Source: Gammaproteobacteria bacterium (GTDB lineage Bacteria > Pseudomonadota > Gammaproteobacteria > QNFE01). From it: a DNA stretch of 38,553 nt. Location of the stretch: NCBI GenBank assembly GCA_003645455.1, contig QNFE01000014.1, positions 1-38,553 of the forward strand. Reading direction: 5' to 3'. Below the pieces are notes generated by a model. It worked only from the letters and a program-made list of their open reading frames with translations. It was not told where the DNA came from and did no database searches. Of the stretch, positions 26,651 to 36,624 are shown in pieces. Within the stretch, counting starts at the first letter, position 1; each line of letters begins with the position of its first letter. A program made the position numbers and the translations under genes.

Positions 26651-27021
26651 TATGTTTCAGAATAAGTTACATTGCATCTGTTATTTTCCCACAGGGTAAT
26701 GGCTTTTATTTTAACATTTTCAGAATTTATTAACTCACCTATTTGTCTATAAATATATTTTGCTATATTTTCTGCTGTGGGATTCATATCTTTAAAAACC
26801 TCTAAATCATTTAAATTTGTATGGTCTAACTTGTTAATTACCTGCTCTGTTGTGTTGCGAATTTGTTTAAAATCAATCGCTATACCAATTTGGTTTAACT
26901 TTTTTGCCTCTACTATGGTTTCAACCTGCCAGTTGTGTCCGTGTAGATTTTTGCAATCACCATCATAATCTTTTAAAAAATGTGCCGATGAAAATTCATT
27001 TATTGTTTTTAGTTTATACAT
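26650..27021 (-). CDS. queD: 6-carboxytetrahydropterin synthase QueD
   Basis: 123 residues of the PTPS superfamily. Zinc ligands H14, H27 and H29, catalytic Cys C23 in the C-x3-HGH motif (CKNLHGH) that marks QueD rather than PTPS-III. LDHTNLND and PTAENIAKYIYRQI are further family blocks. Makes the second intermediate in the preQ0/queuosine pathway from the product of FolE2, its immediate downstream partner. queC and queE are not in the window. Confidence 0.93.
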   Translation of the reverse strand: MYKLKTINEFSSAHFLKDYDGDCKNLHGHNWQVETIVEAKKLNQIGIAIDFKQIRNTTEQVINKLDHTNLNDLEVFKDMNPTAENIAKYIYRQIGELINSENVKIKAITLWENNRCNVTYSET

Positions 27022-27028
27022 TTGTTAG

Positions 27029-27895
27029 TTAAATAATCTCTTGCAAACCAGAACCCAATTCAGCAGGGGACTTAACGACATTAACACCTGCATATTCCAA
27101 AGCTTTTATTTTTGAGAGAGCATCACCTGATCCTTTTGATACTATGGCACCTGCATGCCCCATTCTTCTGCCCTTGGGTGCATTTGTGCCTGCTATGTAT
27201 GCAACCATCGGTTTTTTAATATATTCTTTTATGTATTCGGCAGCTTCTTCCTCGGCACTCCCGCCTATCTCTCCTACCATAATTATCGCTTCGGTTTCAT
27301 CGTCTTCGTTAAATAGTTTTAAGATGTCAATAAATGATGAACCTGCAATCGGATCACCGCCTATTCCTACGACTGTGCTTTGTCCCAAACCTATTTTTGT
27401 GCTTTGGTCTACTGCCTCATAAGTTAAAGTCCCGGAGCGTGATACTATGCCGACATTGCCTTTTTTGTGAATAACAGCTGGCATAATACCAATTTTACAT
27501 TCATCAGGGGTAATAATCCCCGGGCAATTAGGACCGATTATCCGAGCATTTGCCAAATCTGCCACAGGTTTTATAGCCAACATATCCAAGACAGGAATCC
27601 CCTCTGTGATACAGACTATTAGTTTTATGCCACCGTCTATTGCCTCTAAGATCGAATCTTTACAAAAAGCAGCCGGTACATAGATGACACTTGTATGGGC
27701 ATGGGTTTCTTGCACAGCATCTGAGACGGAATTAAAAACAGGTAAGTTTAAATGAGTGCTGCCACCTTTGCCAGGGGTTATACCACCGACAATTTTGGTG
27801 CCATAATCAATTGCCTGCTCTGAATGGAATGTTCCTTGTTTACCAGTAAATCCTTGGCATAAAACCTTAGTATCTGCATTGATTAAAATACTCAT
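27029..27895 (-). CDS. sucD: Succinyl-CoA synthetase alpha subunit
   Basis: 288 residues. CoA-binding domain at the N-terminus ([20 protein letters not shown]), [10 protein letters not shown], and the phosphorylated active-site His in MGHAGAIVS near residue 246. Acts with SucC to interconvert succinyl-CoA and succinate with nucleotide phosphorylation in the TCA cycle. Overlaps sucC by 4 bp (ATGA). 7 bp separate it from queD, so the four genes sucC-sucD-queD-folE2 could share a transcript. Confidence 0.97.
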   Translation of the reverse strand: MSILINADTKVLCQGFTGKQGTFHSEQAIDYGTKIVGGITPGKGGSTHLNLPVFNSVSDAVQETHAHTSVIYVPAAFCKDSILEAIDGGIKLIVCITEGIPVLDMLAIKPVADLANARIIGPNCPGIITPDECKIGIMPAVIHKKGNVGIVSRSGTLTYEAVDQSTKIGLGQSTVVGIGGDPIAGSSFIDILKLFNEDDETEAIIMVGEIGGSAEEEAAEYIKEYIKKPMVAYIAGTNAPKGRRMGHAGAIVSKGSGDALSKIKALEYAGVNVVKSPAELGSGLQEII

Positions 27896-29055
27896 TTTTT
27901 TGCTACCTGGACTGATTTTATAGCAGCATCTGTAAGATTTTCTGGAATCATTATATCTATATCCGATTTTTTTAATAACTCTATCCCAATTTCAGCCATA
28001 TTGCCCTCCAATCGCACAATTAAAGGCACAAGATTTGTCGTGTTGCGAGCCGCCTCAATAATCCCCTCTGCAATTAAATCACAACGTACTATACCACCGA
28101 AAATATTAACAAGAATAACTTTGACATTTTTATCTGATAGAATAATTTCAAAAGCTTTGGCTACACGCTCTGAGGTGGTAGAGCCTCCTACATCCAAAAA
28201 ATTAGCAGGTTCGCCGCCGTGCAGTTTTATCAAATCCATAGTAGCCATAGCAAGCCCTGCCCCGTTTACCATACAACCTATATCTCCATCAAGACTTATG
28301 TAGTTTAATTCCCATTTATCAGCTTCAATTTCTCGTGCATCTTCTTGGCTTAAATCTCTTTTTGTCAATAATTCTTCTTGCCGACACAGAGCATTATCAT
28401 CAATATTTATCTTGGCATCCAAACACACTAAATCATCATCTTTATTTATTATTAAAGGGTTTATCTCCAATTGGCTCAAATCTTTTTCAACAAAAAGATG
28501 ATATAAATTTGTTAAAAATGATGATAATTGCTCAAATGGTTTAGAATCTAATTTTAAGAAAAAACCGACTTTACGAATATGATAAGGGCTTATACCGATA
28601 TTTTGCTCGATATTGATATTTATTATTTTTTCAGGATTTTTTTGGGCGATATCTTCAATATTCATCCCGCCATCAGAGCTTGCAACAATATTTATTTTTT
28701 GGCTTTGACGATTGATTGCAAAAGATAGATATATCTCTTGTTTGATATCAGATGCCTCCTCAATCCAGATACTGTTGATAAGCAAGCCTTTTTTTGTGGT
28801 CTGGTGAGTGATTAAATTGGTGCCAATTTTGTTTTTAATAAATTGTTGGATATCATTTTTATCAGAGCTTACTAAAACTCCGCCTGCTTTACCACGAGCA
28901 CCTGAGTGTATTTGCACTTTGGCAACCCACTTATGGACTTTAAGATTATCCAATACTTGGGGATTAAAATTATTATCCTCTACCAAAAACCCACGAGGGA
29001 CTTTGATATTATATGAGGATAATAATTCTTTGGCTTGATATTCGTGCAGATTCAT
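27892..29055 (-). CDS. sucC: Succinyl-CoA synthetase beta subunit
   Basis: 387 residues. ATP-grasp domain opens with [66 protein letters not shown] and [11 protein letters not shown] are family blocks. Forms the SucCD heterodimer/tetramer. No sucAB is present in the window, so SucCD may serve an incomplete or reductive TCA segment; that cannot be judged from this window. A 6-bp gap separates it from the peroxiredoxin gene upstream. Confidence 0.97.
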   Translation of the reverse strand: MNLHEYQAKELLSSYNIKVPRGFLVEDNNFNPQVLDNLKVHKWVAKVQIHSGARGKAGGVLVSSDKNDIQQFIKNKIGTNLITHQTTKKGLLINSIWIEEASDIKQEIYLSFAINRQSQKINIVASSDGGMNIEDIAQKNPEKIININIEQNIGISPYHIRKVGFFLKLDSKPFEQLSSFLTNLYHLFVEKDLSQLEINPLIINKDDDLVCLDAKINIDDNALCRQEELLTKRDLSQEDAREIEADKWELNYISLDGDIGCMVNGAGLAMATMDLIKLHGGEPANFLDVGGSTTSERVAKAFEIILSDKNVKVILVNIFGGIVRCDLIAEGIIEAARNTTNLVPLIVRLEGNMAEIGIELLKKSDIDIMIPENLTDAAIKSVQVAKK

Positions 29056-29061
29056 ATTTTT

Positions 29062-29667
29062 TTATAAACTACTTGCATTGTCTTTTAAATATGCGGCAAC
29101 ACCATCGGGAGATTCTTTCATTCCACGGTCTCCATCATTCCAACCAGCAGGACATACCTCGCCGTGTTCGTCGTGAAATTGTAGAGCATCAACCATTCTC
29201 AACATCTCGTCAATATTGCGTCCCAAAGGCAAGTCGTTTACCACCTGATGCACGACAATTCCTGCTTTATTAATTAAAAAAGATCCTCTGAAAGCTACAG
29301 CACCATCTGGGGTTTCAACTCCATAGGATTGAATTATATCATGATTCATATCAGCCACTAATGGATATTTAACTGCTCCTATGCCACCTTCATTGATGGG
29401 GGTATTACGCCAGGCATTATGGGTAAAATGTGAATCAATTGAAACTCCGATAACAGCGGTATTTCTTTTTTCAAATTCGCCAATACGATGATCAAAGGCG
29501 ATAAGTTCAGAGGGGCAAACAAAGGTAAAATCCAAAGGATAGAAAAACACTACTGCATATTTGTCTTTGATAGTGTTGTTGAGATTAAAATCATCAACTA
29601 TATTGCCGTCTCCTAAAACTGCAGGAGCGGTAAAATCAGGGGCGGCACACCCTACTAAAATACTCAT
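29062..29667 (-). CDS. Typical 2-Cys peroxiredoxin (AhpC/Prx1 group)
   Basis: 201 residues. Peroxidatic Cys C51 in FYPLDFTFVCPSE; resolving Cys C172 in GEVCPAGW. RGSFLINKAGIVVHQVVNDL is typical of the Prx1/AhpC subgroup. Reduces hydrogen peroxide and organic peroxides with thioredoxin- or AhpF-type reductants; no ahpF is adjacent. Preceded by a ribosome site (ggagag) about 9 bases upstream of the ATG. Confidence 0.93.
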   Translation of the reverse strand: MSILVGCAAPDFTAPAVLGDGNIVDDFNLNNTIKDKYAVVFFYPLDFTFVCPSELIAFDHRIGEFEKRNTAVIGVSIDSHFTHNAWRNTPINEGGIGAVKYPLVADMNHDIIQSYGVETPDGAVAFRGSFLINKAGIVVHQVVNDLPLGRNIDEMLRMVDALQFHDEHGEVCPAGWNDGDRGMKESPDGVAAYLKDNASSL

Positions 29668-29737
29668 ATTAAAACTCTCCGTATAAATTAAAAACCGATA
29701 TTATACAAAATTATAAATAACCTTGTTTGAATAATTA

Positions 29738-30436
29738 TTAAGTTATGGCAATTATCTGCCCTGTTTCTTGATTATTTTGAATTATTTGTATGTATTTTTG
29801 GGCTATGTTTTGAGGATTGGCAAGATTTACAAAATCATCGGCAGGATGGGTTATCGCCCGCATATTAGTCCGCATTACAGGAGGAATTATACCGTTGACT
29901 TGAATTTTTATGGTGGTTACTGACAGTTCATTGGCTAATATTTTGACCATAGTTTTGATGGCATTTTTACTGATAGCATAAGCACCAAAATAAGCTGTAT
30001 TTTTATTATCAATCGTAAAATAGATTTGTGGTTTTGCAGTTTTTTGCAATAATGGATATAAATATTTTGTCATAAGATAGGGTGCATTTAGATTTGTCTG
30101 CATAACTTTTTGCCATATTGCATATTCATAACCTATGATAGTTTTGCTTGTCCCAAAAAAGGCGGCATTATGAATTATTAAATCTAATTTACCAAACTCA
30201 TTAAAAATTTCAGTGGCAAGATTTTTATAATCCTGCTCTGTTGCCTCCGATAAATCAAGTGGATATAAAGCAGGAGTTGGATAATTTTGCTCTGTTATTT
30301 TATCATAAACTGCCTCTATTTTGCTTTTATTTTTTGATAATAAAATAATTGTGCCACCGATTTTGGCAACCTGCATACTTAATTCTCGCCCCAAACCATC
30401 ACCTGCCCCTGTGATTAAAATTATTTTATTTTTCAT
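29738..30436 (-). CDS. Short-chain dehydrogenase, YciK-like
   Basis: 232 residues. Rossmann motif TGAGDGLGRE (9-18), HNAA at 89-92, and the active-site Y153-x3-K157 in GAYAISK. It aligns best in my memory with YciK (GASDGIGRE, VWQDVMQVNVNA, GAYAASK). The catalytic Ser usually found 12-13 residues before the Tyr is not present; F140-T141 occupy that spot, so a Thr may substitute or activity may be altered. Substrate unknown. It overlaps the next gene upstream by 11 bp. Confidence 0.82.
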   Translation of the reverse strand: MKNKIILITGAGDGLGRELSMQVAKIGGTIILLSKNKSKIEAVYDKITEQNYPTPALYPLDLSEATEQDYKNLATEIFNEFGKLDLIIHNAAFFGTSKTIIGYEYAIWQKVMQTNLNAPYLMTKYLYPLLQKTAKPQIYFTIDNKNTAYFGAYAISKNAIKTMVKILANELSVTTIKIQVNGIIPPVMRTNMRAITHPADDFVNLANPQNIAQKYIQIIQNNQETGQIIAIT

Positions 30437-30767
30437 TTTTTTCTTGGTGAATTAACTGGGCTTTTAACATAGAGATAATGCAGTCGCCAATATTGTCATA
30501 TTCTTTTTTCTCGGTGCTATATTGCTGAAAACTGCGATAAAAAAATTGACATCTAAATTTATTTATCCCTGATTTTATAACTACATAATTACAATTTTTA
30601 ACCTGCCACATTATTATCGGACACTGGGCCAACTCTTTATCCGCAGGAAATAAACGAACCTCTGAATCTGCTAATTTATATTCTATTTTGTCGTCCTCCC
30701 ATCTCTCATCCAATATTTGACGAACAGTCCATAACTGTGCTGAGGTAAAGTCTTCTATTAAATTCAT
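30426..30767 (-). CDS. Small conserved protein of unknown function
   Basis: 113 residues, soluble, with no signal peptide. Begins MNLIEDFTSAQLWTVRQILDERW, and contains a basic FRCQFFYRSFQQYSTEKKEYD segment and CP-x3-W. I do not recognise the family. It overlaps the SDR gene by 11 bp, so the two are translationally coupled. Its upstream region is shared with the divergent membrane-protein gene and its palindromic operator. Confidence 0.6.
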   Translation of the reverse strand: MNLIEDFTSAQLWTVRQILDERWEDDKIEYKLADSEVRLFPADKELAQCPIIMWQVKNCNYVVIKSGINKFRCQFFYRSFQQYSTEKKEYDNIGDCIISMLKAQLIHQEKNEK

Positions 30768-30824
30768 TTTTTAACAAAAAATAAAATATTATACATTTTT
30801 TTTAAAAGAAATTTAATAAAAAAC

Positions 30825-30852
30825 TTGATTATTGTGCATTGAGCCCTATAAT
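30825..30852 (+). promoter_or_regulatory. Sigma-70 promoter of the membrane-protein gene
   Basis: -35 TTGATT at 30825-30830, 16-bp spacer, -10 TATAAT at 30847-30852. The predicted start of transcription is near 30859, immediately before the palindrome at 30861-30880, and the leader then runs to the ATG at 30926 with an AGGAG ribosome site at 30912-30916. Confidence 0.6.
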
Positions 30853-30860
30853 ATTTTACT

Positions 30861-30880
30861 ATATTAGAATATGCTAATAT
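30861..30880. promoter_or_regulatory. 20-bp palindromic operator (ArsR/BigR-type shape)
   Basis: ATATTAGAATATGCTAATAT is palindromic in 18 of 20 positions (arms ATATTAG / CTAATAT, central ATAT). It lies just downstream of the -10 box, the place of a repressor site. The shape resembles operators of sulfur-responsive ArsR-family repressors (BigR/YgaV); this identity is inference from memory of those motifs. No such regulator gene is in the window. Confidence 0.55.
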
Positions 30881-30925
30881 ACTTATGTTATTGTTTTTAA
30901 TTTTATTTTTTAGGAGTTTTTTATT

Positions 30926-32104
30926 ATGTTGAAACGCAATCTTGGTGAAAAATATTCACCTTTGTATTTTTTATCAGCCTTAGGGGCAGGTGGTCTTAGT
31001 GTCTCATTTTTTGTTTATCTTACTTTTATGGTGCCACATCAAGGCACACCCATAATTTCCTTTAAACACTTGATGATATTTTTTAATAACAATTCGATGG
31101 CTTTGAATATTTTGGTTATTACAGTTTTAACGATTATCGCTGTTTTGGCATTATTACATTTATTTTTGCTGTGGTGGAACATTAGCGAACTGAATCAATT
31201 CAAAACAACCAAAGCCTATGAGATATTACATTCTAGCAATACCGAGATTACCATGATGGCTATTCCGCTTACTCTTGCTATGACAATCAATGTTATGTTT
31301 GCCGTAGGTTCACTTTTTGTACCAGGACTGTGGACTGTCGTGGAATATCTATTTCCTGTGGCAATTTTATCCTTTTTGGCAGTTGGTCTGTATGGTTTGA
31401 AATTATTTTTAAAATATCTACAAAGGCTGATGTTAAATGGAGATTTTGACTTATCAAATAACAATAATCTCTCGCAAATGTTATCTATTTTTGCCTTCTC
31501 TATGGTGGCAGTAGGTCTAGCAGCCCCTGGTGCTATGAGCCACATTAAAATCGTCAATGCTATCGCTATGTTTGGTTCTATTTTCTTTTTATCGGTTGCC
31601 ATTTTATTCGGAATTATGAAATTAGTTTTAGGATTTCGGGCAATTTTATCTCATGGATTAGCCGAGGCAACCTCACCGAGTATCTGGATGATTATTCCGA
31701 TTTTAACCTTAATCGGCATTACCTTGGTACGTTTGAAGTTTGGTATGAATCACGGCTTAGGGGCACAGGTGCAGATGCCTGATTTTTTCGTGTTAACTTC
31801 GGTTATATTGTCAATTCAACTTTTATTCGGTTTTATGGGATATAGTGTGCTTAAAAAATTAGGTTATTTTAAAGATTATTTAAACGGCAATAAAGCTAAT
31901 GCAGGATCTTATGCTTTGGTTTGTCCAGGAGTAGCTTTTAATGTTTTTGGACAATTTTTTATATTTTTTGGTTTAGTCAAAAATAATATTTTACCGATTG
32001 ACAGCATCGCTTTTTATATGTTTCTTACACCATTTGTAGTTGTGCAATTTTTTACGATTAAGACCTTATTTAAACTAAACAATAAATTGATTTTTACAAA
32101 ATAA
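30926..32104 (+). CDS. Ten-helix-type membrane protein, possibly TehA/SLAC1-like
   Basis: 392 residues with roughly ten membrane helices arranged in pairs and no large soluble domain. The N-terminal LYFLSALGAGGLSVSFFVYL and paired helices recall the TDT/SLAC1 anion-channel superfamily, but I cannot confirm this by motif. The gene stands alone behind a strong promoter with a palindromic operator, which implies inducible expression, perhaps by a sulfur compound or other anion. Function unassigned. Confidence 0.65.
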   Translation: MLKRNLGEKYSPLYFLSALGAGGLSVSFFVYLTFMVPHQGTPIISFKHLMIFFNNNSMALNILVITVLTIIAVLALLHLFLLWWNISELNQFKTTKAYEILHSSNTEITMMAIPLTLAMTINVMFAVGSLFVPGLWTVVEYLFPVAILSFLAVGLYGLKLFLKYLQRLMLNGDFDLSNNNNLSQMLSIFAFSMVAVGLAAPGAMSHIKIVNAIAMFGSIFFLSVAILFGIMKLVLGFRAILSHGLAEATSPSIWMIIPILTLIGITLVRLKFGMNHGLGAQVQMPDFFVLTSVILSIQLLFGFMGYSVLKKLGYFKDYLNGNKANAGSYALVCPGVAFNVFGQFFIFFGLVKNNILPIDSIAFYMFLTPFVVVQFFTIKTLFKLNNKLIFTK

Positions 32105-32199
32105 ACTAATTAAATTTATTGGGAAAAGAGAAAAGAGGAATTTTAAAAAATATTTAATGTTATAATTTTGCTTTTTTTTTGAATTCTATTTTTTAATTT

Positions 32200-32481
32200 A
32201 TGAATATTGATGACGTGCGGTTAAGTGCTGATTTATCCAAGATAACCATTGATGATAAAAAAATTGACTCATATCTAACTGATATGCAAGATATATTAAA
32301 ATTTATCGAGCAAATGAATGCGATAGATACTGACAATATAACTCCTATGGCACATCCTTTTGATTTATCGCAAAGATTGCGCGAGGATAAAGCTGTCGCA
32401 CAAATTGATCGGCAAATTTTACAATCTAATGCGAAAAACATAGAAAATGGTTTGTTTTTGGTGCCGAAGGTAATTGAATAA
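32200..32481 (+). CDS. gatC: Asp/Glu-tRNA amidotransferase subunit C
   Basis: 93 residues of the GatC family: [39 protein letters not shown] and the conserved [17 protein letters not shown]. Stabilises the GatA-GatB interface of the complex that turns Glu-tRNA(Gln) into Gln-tRNA(Gln) or Asp-tRNA(Asn) into Asn-tRNA(Asn). First gene of a dense run. A possible -10 TATAAT lies at 32161-32166. Confidence 0.93.
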   Translation: MNIDDVRLSADLSKITIDDKKIDSYLTDMQDILKFIEQMNAIDTDNITPMAHPFDLSQRLREDKAVAQIDRQILQSNAKNIENGLFLVPKVIE

Positions 32482-32482
32482 T

Positions 32483-33946
32483 ATGCACACAAAAAGCATC
32501 AAAGAACTTCACAAGCTATTAACCGATAAAAAAATATCTGCTGTTGAATTAGCTCAACACTTCATTGACAGAGCTTTGAAACATAACCCATCACTTAACT
32601 GTTATATCAATATTTTAAGTGATGAGGCAAAACAACAGGCAAAAATTGCCGATGATAAGATTTTTAAAAAAGAGGGAAGTTTATTAACTGGCATTCCTTT
32701 TGCTTTAAAAGATATTTTTTGCACCAGTGACATGCTTACCACCTGTGGCTCAAAAATGCTTAGTGATTTTATCCCACCATATGATGCAACAGCTTATAAA
32801 AATTTAAAATCCTCTGATATGGTGTTGCTTGGTAAAACTAATATGGACGAGTTTGCGATGGGCTCATCAAATGAAAATTCGTTTTTTGGTTGTGTGCAAA
32901 ATCCTTGGGATTTGGATTGTGTGCCGGGTGGTTCATCAGGGGGATCGGCGGTGGCGGTGGCGGGCGGATTATCCCCTGTGGCAATTGGCACAGATACTGG
33001 TGGCTCGATCCGACAACCTGCCTCATTTTGTGGAATTACTGGCATCAAACCTACCTATGGGCGAGTCTCTCGATATGGCATGATAGCTTTTGCATCAAGC
33101 TTGGATCAAGGCGGAGTTATGGCAAAATCTGCCGAAGATTGTGCATATGTTTTGCAGAGTTTATCAGGTTATGATAAAAAAGATAGCACGAGCATGCCAG
33201 AGGACGTTCCATCTTATACTGAATCTTTAAATAACTCTATCAAGGGCAAAAAAATCGGGCTACCTACCGAATATTTTGCTAATCTGGATGATGATTTAAA
33301 ACAAATTATAACTACTCAGATTAAAGAATTTGAAAAATTAGGGGCAATTATTGTTGATATAAGTCTGCCCCATACAGATTTATCCGTGCCTGCTTATTAT
33401 GTTATCTCTTCTGCCGAGTGTTCGTCTAACCTCGCCAGATATGATGGAGTGCGATATGGATATAGTGCTAAAAATCCGAAAAATTTAGAAGACTTATATT
33501 TAAAAACTCGCACGGAAGGTTTTGGCGACGAGGTAAAAAGAAGAATTTTAATTGGCACTTATACATTATCAGCAGGATATTATGATGCTTATTATATTAA
33601 AGCCCAGAAAATTCGCCATCTAATCGCCGATGATTTTAACCAAGCATTTGCCCAAGTGGATATTTTATTAACTCCAACAACTCCTACGACAGCTTTTAAA
33701 AAAGGCGACAAACAAAACCCATTAGAGATGTATTTATCTGATATCTATACAGTTGCGGTAAATCTCTCAGGATTACCTGCGATCTCAATCCCTGCGGGAT
33801 TTCACCAAAAAATGCCGGTAGGAATGCAACTTATCTCCCCTGCTTTTTGTGAACATAGATTGTTAAATTTCGCCCATATGTATCAAGCCCAGACGGACCA
33901 TCATTTGCAAACTCCATCACAGGTTCCACAGGAGAAAATTTTATGA
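32483..33946 (+). CDS. gatA: Asp/Glu-tRNA amidotransferase subunit A
   Basis: 487 residues. Amidase-signature enzyme that releases ammonia from glutamine. The Ser-cisSer-Lys triad is K76 (FALKDIF), S151 ([15 protein letters not shown]) and S175 ([16 protein letters not shown]). A TTG start at 32474 inside gatC would add three residues; the ATG at 32483, just after the gatC stop, is preferred. Overlaps gatB by 4 bp. Confidence 0.96.
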   Translation: MHTKSIKELHKLLTDKKISAVELAQHFIDRALKHNPSLNCYINILSDEAKQQAKIADDKIFKKEGSLLTGIPFALKDIFCTSDMLTTCGSKMLSDFIPPYDATAYKNLKSSDMVLLGKTNMDEFAMGSSNENSFFGCVQNPWDLDCVPGGSSGGSAVAVAGGLSPVAIGTDTGGSIRQPASFCGITGIKPTYGRVSRYGMIAFASSLDQGGVMAKSAEDCAYVLQSLSGYDKKDSTSMPEDVPSYTESLNNSIKGKKIGLPTEYFANLDDDLKQIITTQIKEFEKLGAIIVDISLPHTDLSVPAYYVISSAECSSNLARYDGVRYGYSAKNPKNLEDLYLKTRTEGFGDEVKRRILIGTYTLSAGYYDAYYIKAQKIRHLIADDFNQAFAQVDILLTPTTPTTAFKKGDKQNPLEMYLSDIYTVAVNLSGLPAISIPAGFHQKMPVGMQLISPAFCEHRLLNFAHMYQAQTDHHLQTPSQVPQEKIL

Positions 33947-35376
33947 AATATGATGTTGTTATAGGTTTAGAGATTCATGCTCAACTTAATACTGAATCAA
34001 AAATATTCTCCTTGTCTCCTACCAGATTCGGTGCGGATGTAAATACCCAGGCAAATGAGGTGGATTTGGCTATGCCAGGGGTATTGCCGGTTTTAAACGA
34101 GCAGGCTGTGATAAAAGCTATTAAATTTGGCATAGCGACAGATTGCAAAATAAATAATCGCAGCATTTTTGAGCGAAAAAATTATTTTTATCCAGACTTA
34201 CCCAAAGCTTATCAAATCTCTCAATTTGAATATCCGATTGTAGGGGCAGGTATATTAGAAATCACCAACGAGAAAAATGAGCTTAAAAATATCGGTATAA
34301 CTCGCGCCCACTTAGAAGAAGACGCAGGCAAATCTCTGCATGAAAATTTTACCAAACACAGTGGAATTGATTTAAACCGAGCAGGCACACCCTTATTAGA
34401 AATAGTATCAGACCCTGATTTATCATCGGCAAAAGAGGCAGTTATTTATGCTAAAAAAATTCATGCACTCGTGGTGTATATTGAAATTTGTGATGGCAAT
34501 ATGCAAGAGGGATCGTTCCGCTGTGATGCCAATGTTTCATTAAAACCACGAGGAACAAAAGAATTAGGCATAAGATCTGAGATAAAAAATATCAATTCAT
34601 TCAAATTTTTAGAAAAAGCTATTAACTATGAAATCAACCGTCAAGAAAATATATTAGACGATGGCGGTAGGGTCGTGCAAGAGACGAGGTTATATGATGC
34701 CGATAAAAACGAGACCAGATCAATGCGTTCCAAAGAAGAGTCCAACGATTATAGATATTTCCCCGACCCTGATTTGTTGCCGGTTATTATTGATAATAAG
34801 TTGATTCAAAACATAAAAGACAAAATGCCAGAGTCTCCTTATAACCGCTTAAAAAGATTTATTGATGATTTAGATTTAAAAGAAGAAGATGCAAACCTAT
34901 TATGTTCTGATATAAAAATTGCTGATTATTTTGAAAATATTATAAAAATTGGCAACTTAAAACCAAAATTAGTTGCTAATTGGATTATTGTCGAGTTGAT
35001 GGGAATTATTAACAAAAACAACAAAAAATGGCAAGATAATAAAATCAACGAACAGGATTTTGCAACTTTATTACAACGGATAACGGACAATACAATCTCT
35101 GGTAAAATAGCCAAACAGGTTTTTGCTGTTATGTGGGATAAGGGCGATAAACCTGATAATATTATCAAAAAAGAAGGCTTGCAACAGCTTGATAATGATG
35201 ATGAAATAAAATCTATTATCACGGATATAATAAATAAAAATCCCGCCCAGGTGCAACAATATAAAGATGGCAAACATAAAATTATAGGTTTTTTTGTCGG
35301 GCAAATAATGCAACAAACAAAAGGCAAAGCTAACCCCGCCAAAGTGCAAGAGATTTTAAAACAACAATTATCATAA
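33943..35376 (+). CDS. gatB: Asp/Glu-tRNA amidotransferase subunit B
   Basis: 477 residues. Kinase-like domain that activates the mischarged t[59 protein letters not shown] and [11 protein letters not shown]. The C-terminal helical and YqeY-like tail (about 330-477, ending [12 protein letters not shown]) binds tRNA. Full-length. Confidence 0.97.
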   Translation: MKYDVVIGLEIHAQLNTESKIFSLSPTRFGADVNTQANEVDLAMPGVLPVLNEQAVIKAIKFGIATDCKINNRSIFERKNYFYPDLPKAYQISQFEYPIVGAGILEITNEKNELKNIGITRAHLEEDAGKSLHENFTKHSGIDLNRAGTPLLEIVSDPDLSSAKEAVIYAKKIHALVVYIEICDGNMQEGSFRCDANVSLKPRGTKELGIRSEIKNINSFKFLEKAINYEINRQENILDDGGRVVQETRLYDADKNETRSMRSKEESNDYRYFPDPDLLPVIIDNKLIQNIKDKMPESPYNRLKRFIDDLDLKEEDANLLCSDIKIADYFENIIKIGNLKPKLVANWIIVELMGIINKNNKKWQDNKINEQDFATLLQRITDNTISGKIAKQVFAVMWDKGDKPDNIIKKEGLQQLDNDDEIKSIITDIINKNPAQVQQYKDGKHKIIGFFVGQIMQQTKGKANPAKVQEILKQQLS

Positions 35377-35379
35377 TAA

Positions 35380-36102
35380 ATGAAAAAAAATGCAAAATTT
35401 AAAGATATAGTGGACTGCAAACATTGCGGCCTGCATGACATATGCCTACCAGTGAGTTTAAGCTCCGCTGATTTGGATCTATTTGATAACATCATAAAAC
35501 GCAAAACTATCTTTGAAAAAAACAAAATAATTTATAATTACGGCGATAATTTTAAGTCAATCTATGCTATCAAAAGTGGATCCATTAAAACAATTAAAAC
35601 CGATGCTAAAAATACTCAAATTATAGGATTTTATCTGCCAGGTGAATTATTAGGGTTAGATGCAATTAGTAGCAACCGTCACTCTTGTTCTGCAATCGCA
35701 ATTGAAACCACAGCTCTTTGTGAGATTCCATTTGCTGCATTGGATGAGATGGTAATAAAAATCCCAGGGTTGGGCAGACAGTTAATAAAAATTATGAGCC
35801 GTGAAAAAGAATCGGACGAGATTAGAATGACAATTTTAAGCCATAACTCTGCCAAAACAAGGCTTGCTCGTTTTTTAATCAACCTATCTAATCGTTTCTC
35901 TAATAGAAGCCTATCCAAAAAAAGCTTTAAAATCAGTATGTCAAGAATTGATACTGCAAATTATTTGGGATTAGCATTGGAGACCGTAAGTCGTATTTTT
36001 TCAACATTTAAACAGGATAAAATAATAAATATTGATAATAAAATTATTACAATTTTAAATGGAAAACAACTTTATAAAATAGGGCAAATAACTCAACAAT
36101 AA
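35380..36102 (+). CDS. fnr: FNR/Anr-type oxygen-sensing transcription regulator
   Basis: 240 residues of the CRP-FNR family. N-terminal cluster cysteines C13, C16 and C22 (DCKHCGLHDIC) plus C114 match the four ligands of the oxygen-sensing [4Fe-4S] cluster of FNR. The cyclic-nucleotide-like fold holds ALKSGSIK-type and FYLPGELLGLDAI segments. The helix-turn-helix recognition helix reads ETVSRIFS (E-x2-SR), typical of FNR-box (TTGAT-N4-ATCAA) binders. Located 3 bp after gatB and 1 bp before moaB. Confidence 0.92.
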   Translation: MKKNAKFKDIVDCKHCGLHDICLPVSLSSADLDLFDNIIKRKTIFEKNKIIYNYGDNFKSIYAIKSGSIKTIKTDAKNTQIIGFYLPGELLGLDAISSNRHSCSAIAIETTALCEIPFAALDEMVIKIPGLGRQLIKIMSREKESDEIRMTILSHNSAKTRLARFLINLSNRFSNRSLSKKSFKISMSRIDTANYLGLALETVSRIFSTFKQDKIINIDNKIITILNGKQLYKIGQITQQ

Positions 36103-36103
36103 T

Positions 36104-36619
36104 ATGGGACACACACACAGCAAACAAAAATTTATAGCTTTGAAAATCGGTGTCTTAACTGTGTCAGATACACGCACAGCAGACACGGATAAATCCGGAC
36201 AATATCTGGTAGATTCTCTCATCAAAGAGGGCCATATTTTATCTCATAAAAAAATAGTTCCAGATGATATTTATCAAATCAGAGCCACAGTCTCAAACTG
36301 GGCGGTGGACAAAAATACTCAAATAATAATAATCACAGGTGGCACAGGAATCACACACAGAGATATAACACCAGAGGCTGTAAAGATATTATTAGACAAA
36401 GAAATATATGGCTTTGGAGAATATTTTCGCACCATATCTATCCCCATAATTGGAAACTCTGCGATTCAATCCAGAGCTTTGGCAGGTATCATCAATCATA
36501 GATTATTATTCGCATTGCCAGGCTCCACAGGGGCGGTTAAAGATGCCTGGGAAGGGATTTTAAAAGAGCAGTTAGATAAAAGCACGAAACCTTGTAATTT
36601 AGTTGAAATGATGGAGTAA
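36104..36619 (+). CDS. moaB: Molybdenum cofactor protein MoaB (adenylyltransferase)
   Basis: 171 residues of the MoaB/Mog fold. KIGVLTVSDTRTADTDKSGQ, IIITGGTGITHRDITPEAV and LFALPGSTGAVKDAWEGIL are the family's molybdopterin-binding blocks. Adenylylates molybdopterin before molybdenum insertion by MoeA, whose gene follows 5 bp later. Confidence 0.93.
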   Translation: MGHTHSKQKFIALKIGVLTVSDTRTADTDKSGQYLVDSLIKEGHILSHKKIVPDDIYQIRATVSNWAVDKNTQIIIITGGTGITHRDITPEAVKILLDKEIYGFGEYFRTISIPIIGNSAIQSRALAGIINHRLLFALPGSTGAVKDAWEGILKEQLDKSTKPCNLVEMME

Positions 36620-36624
36620 AAAAT

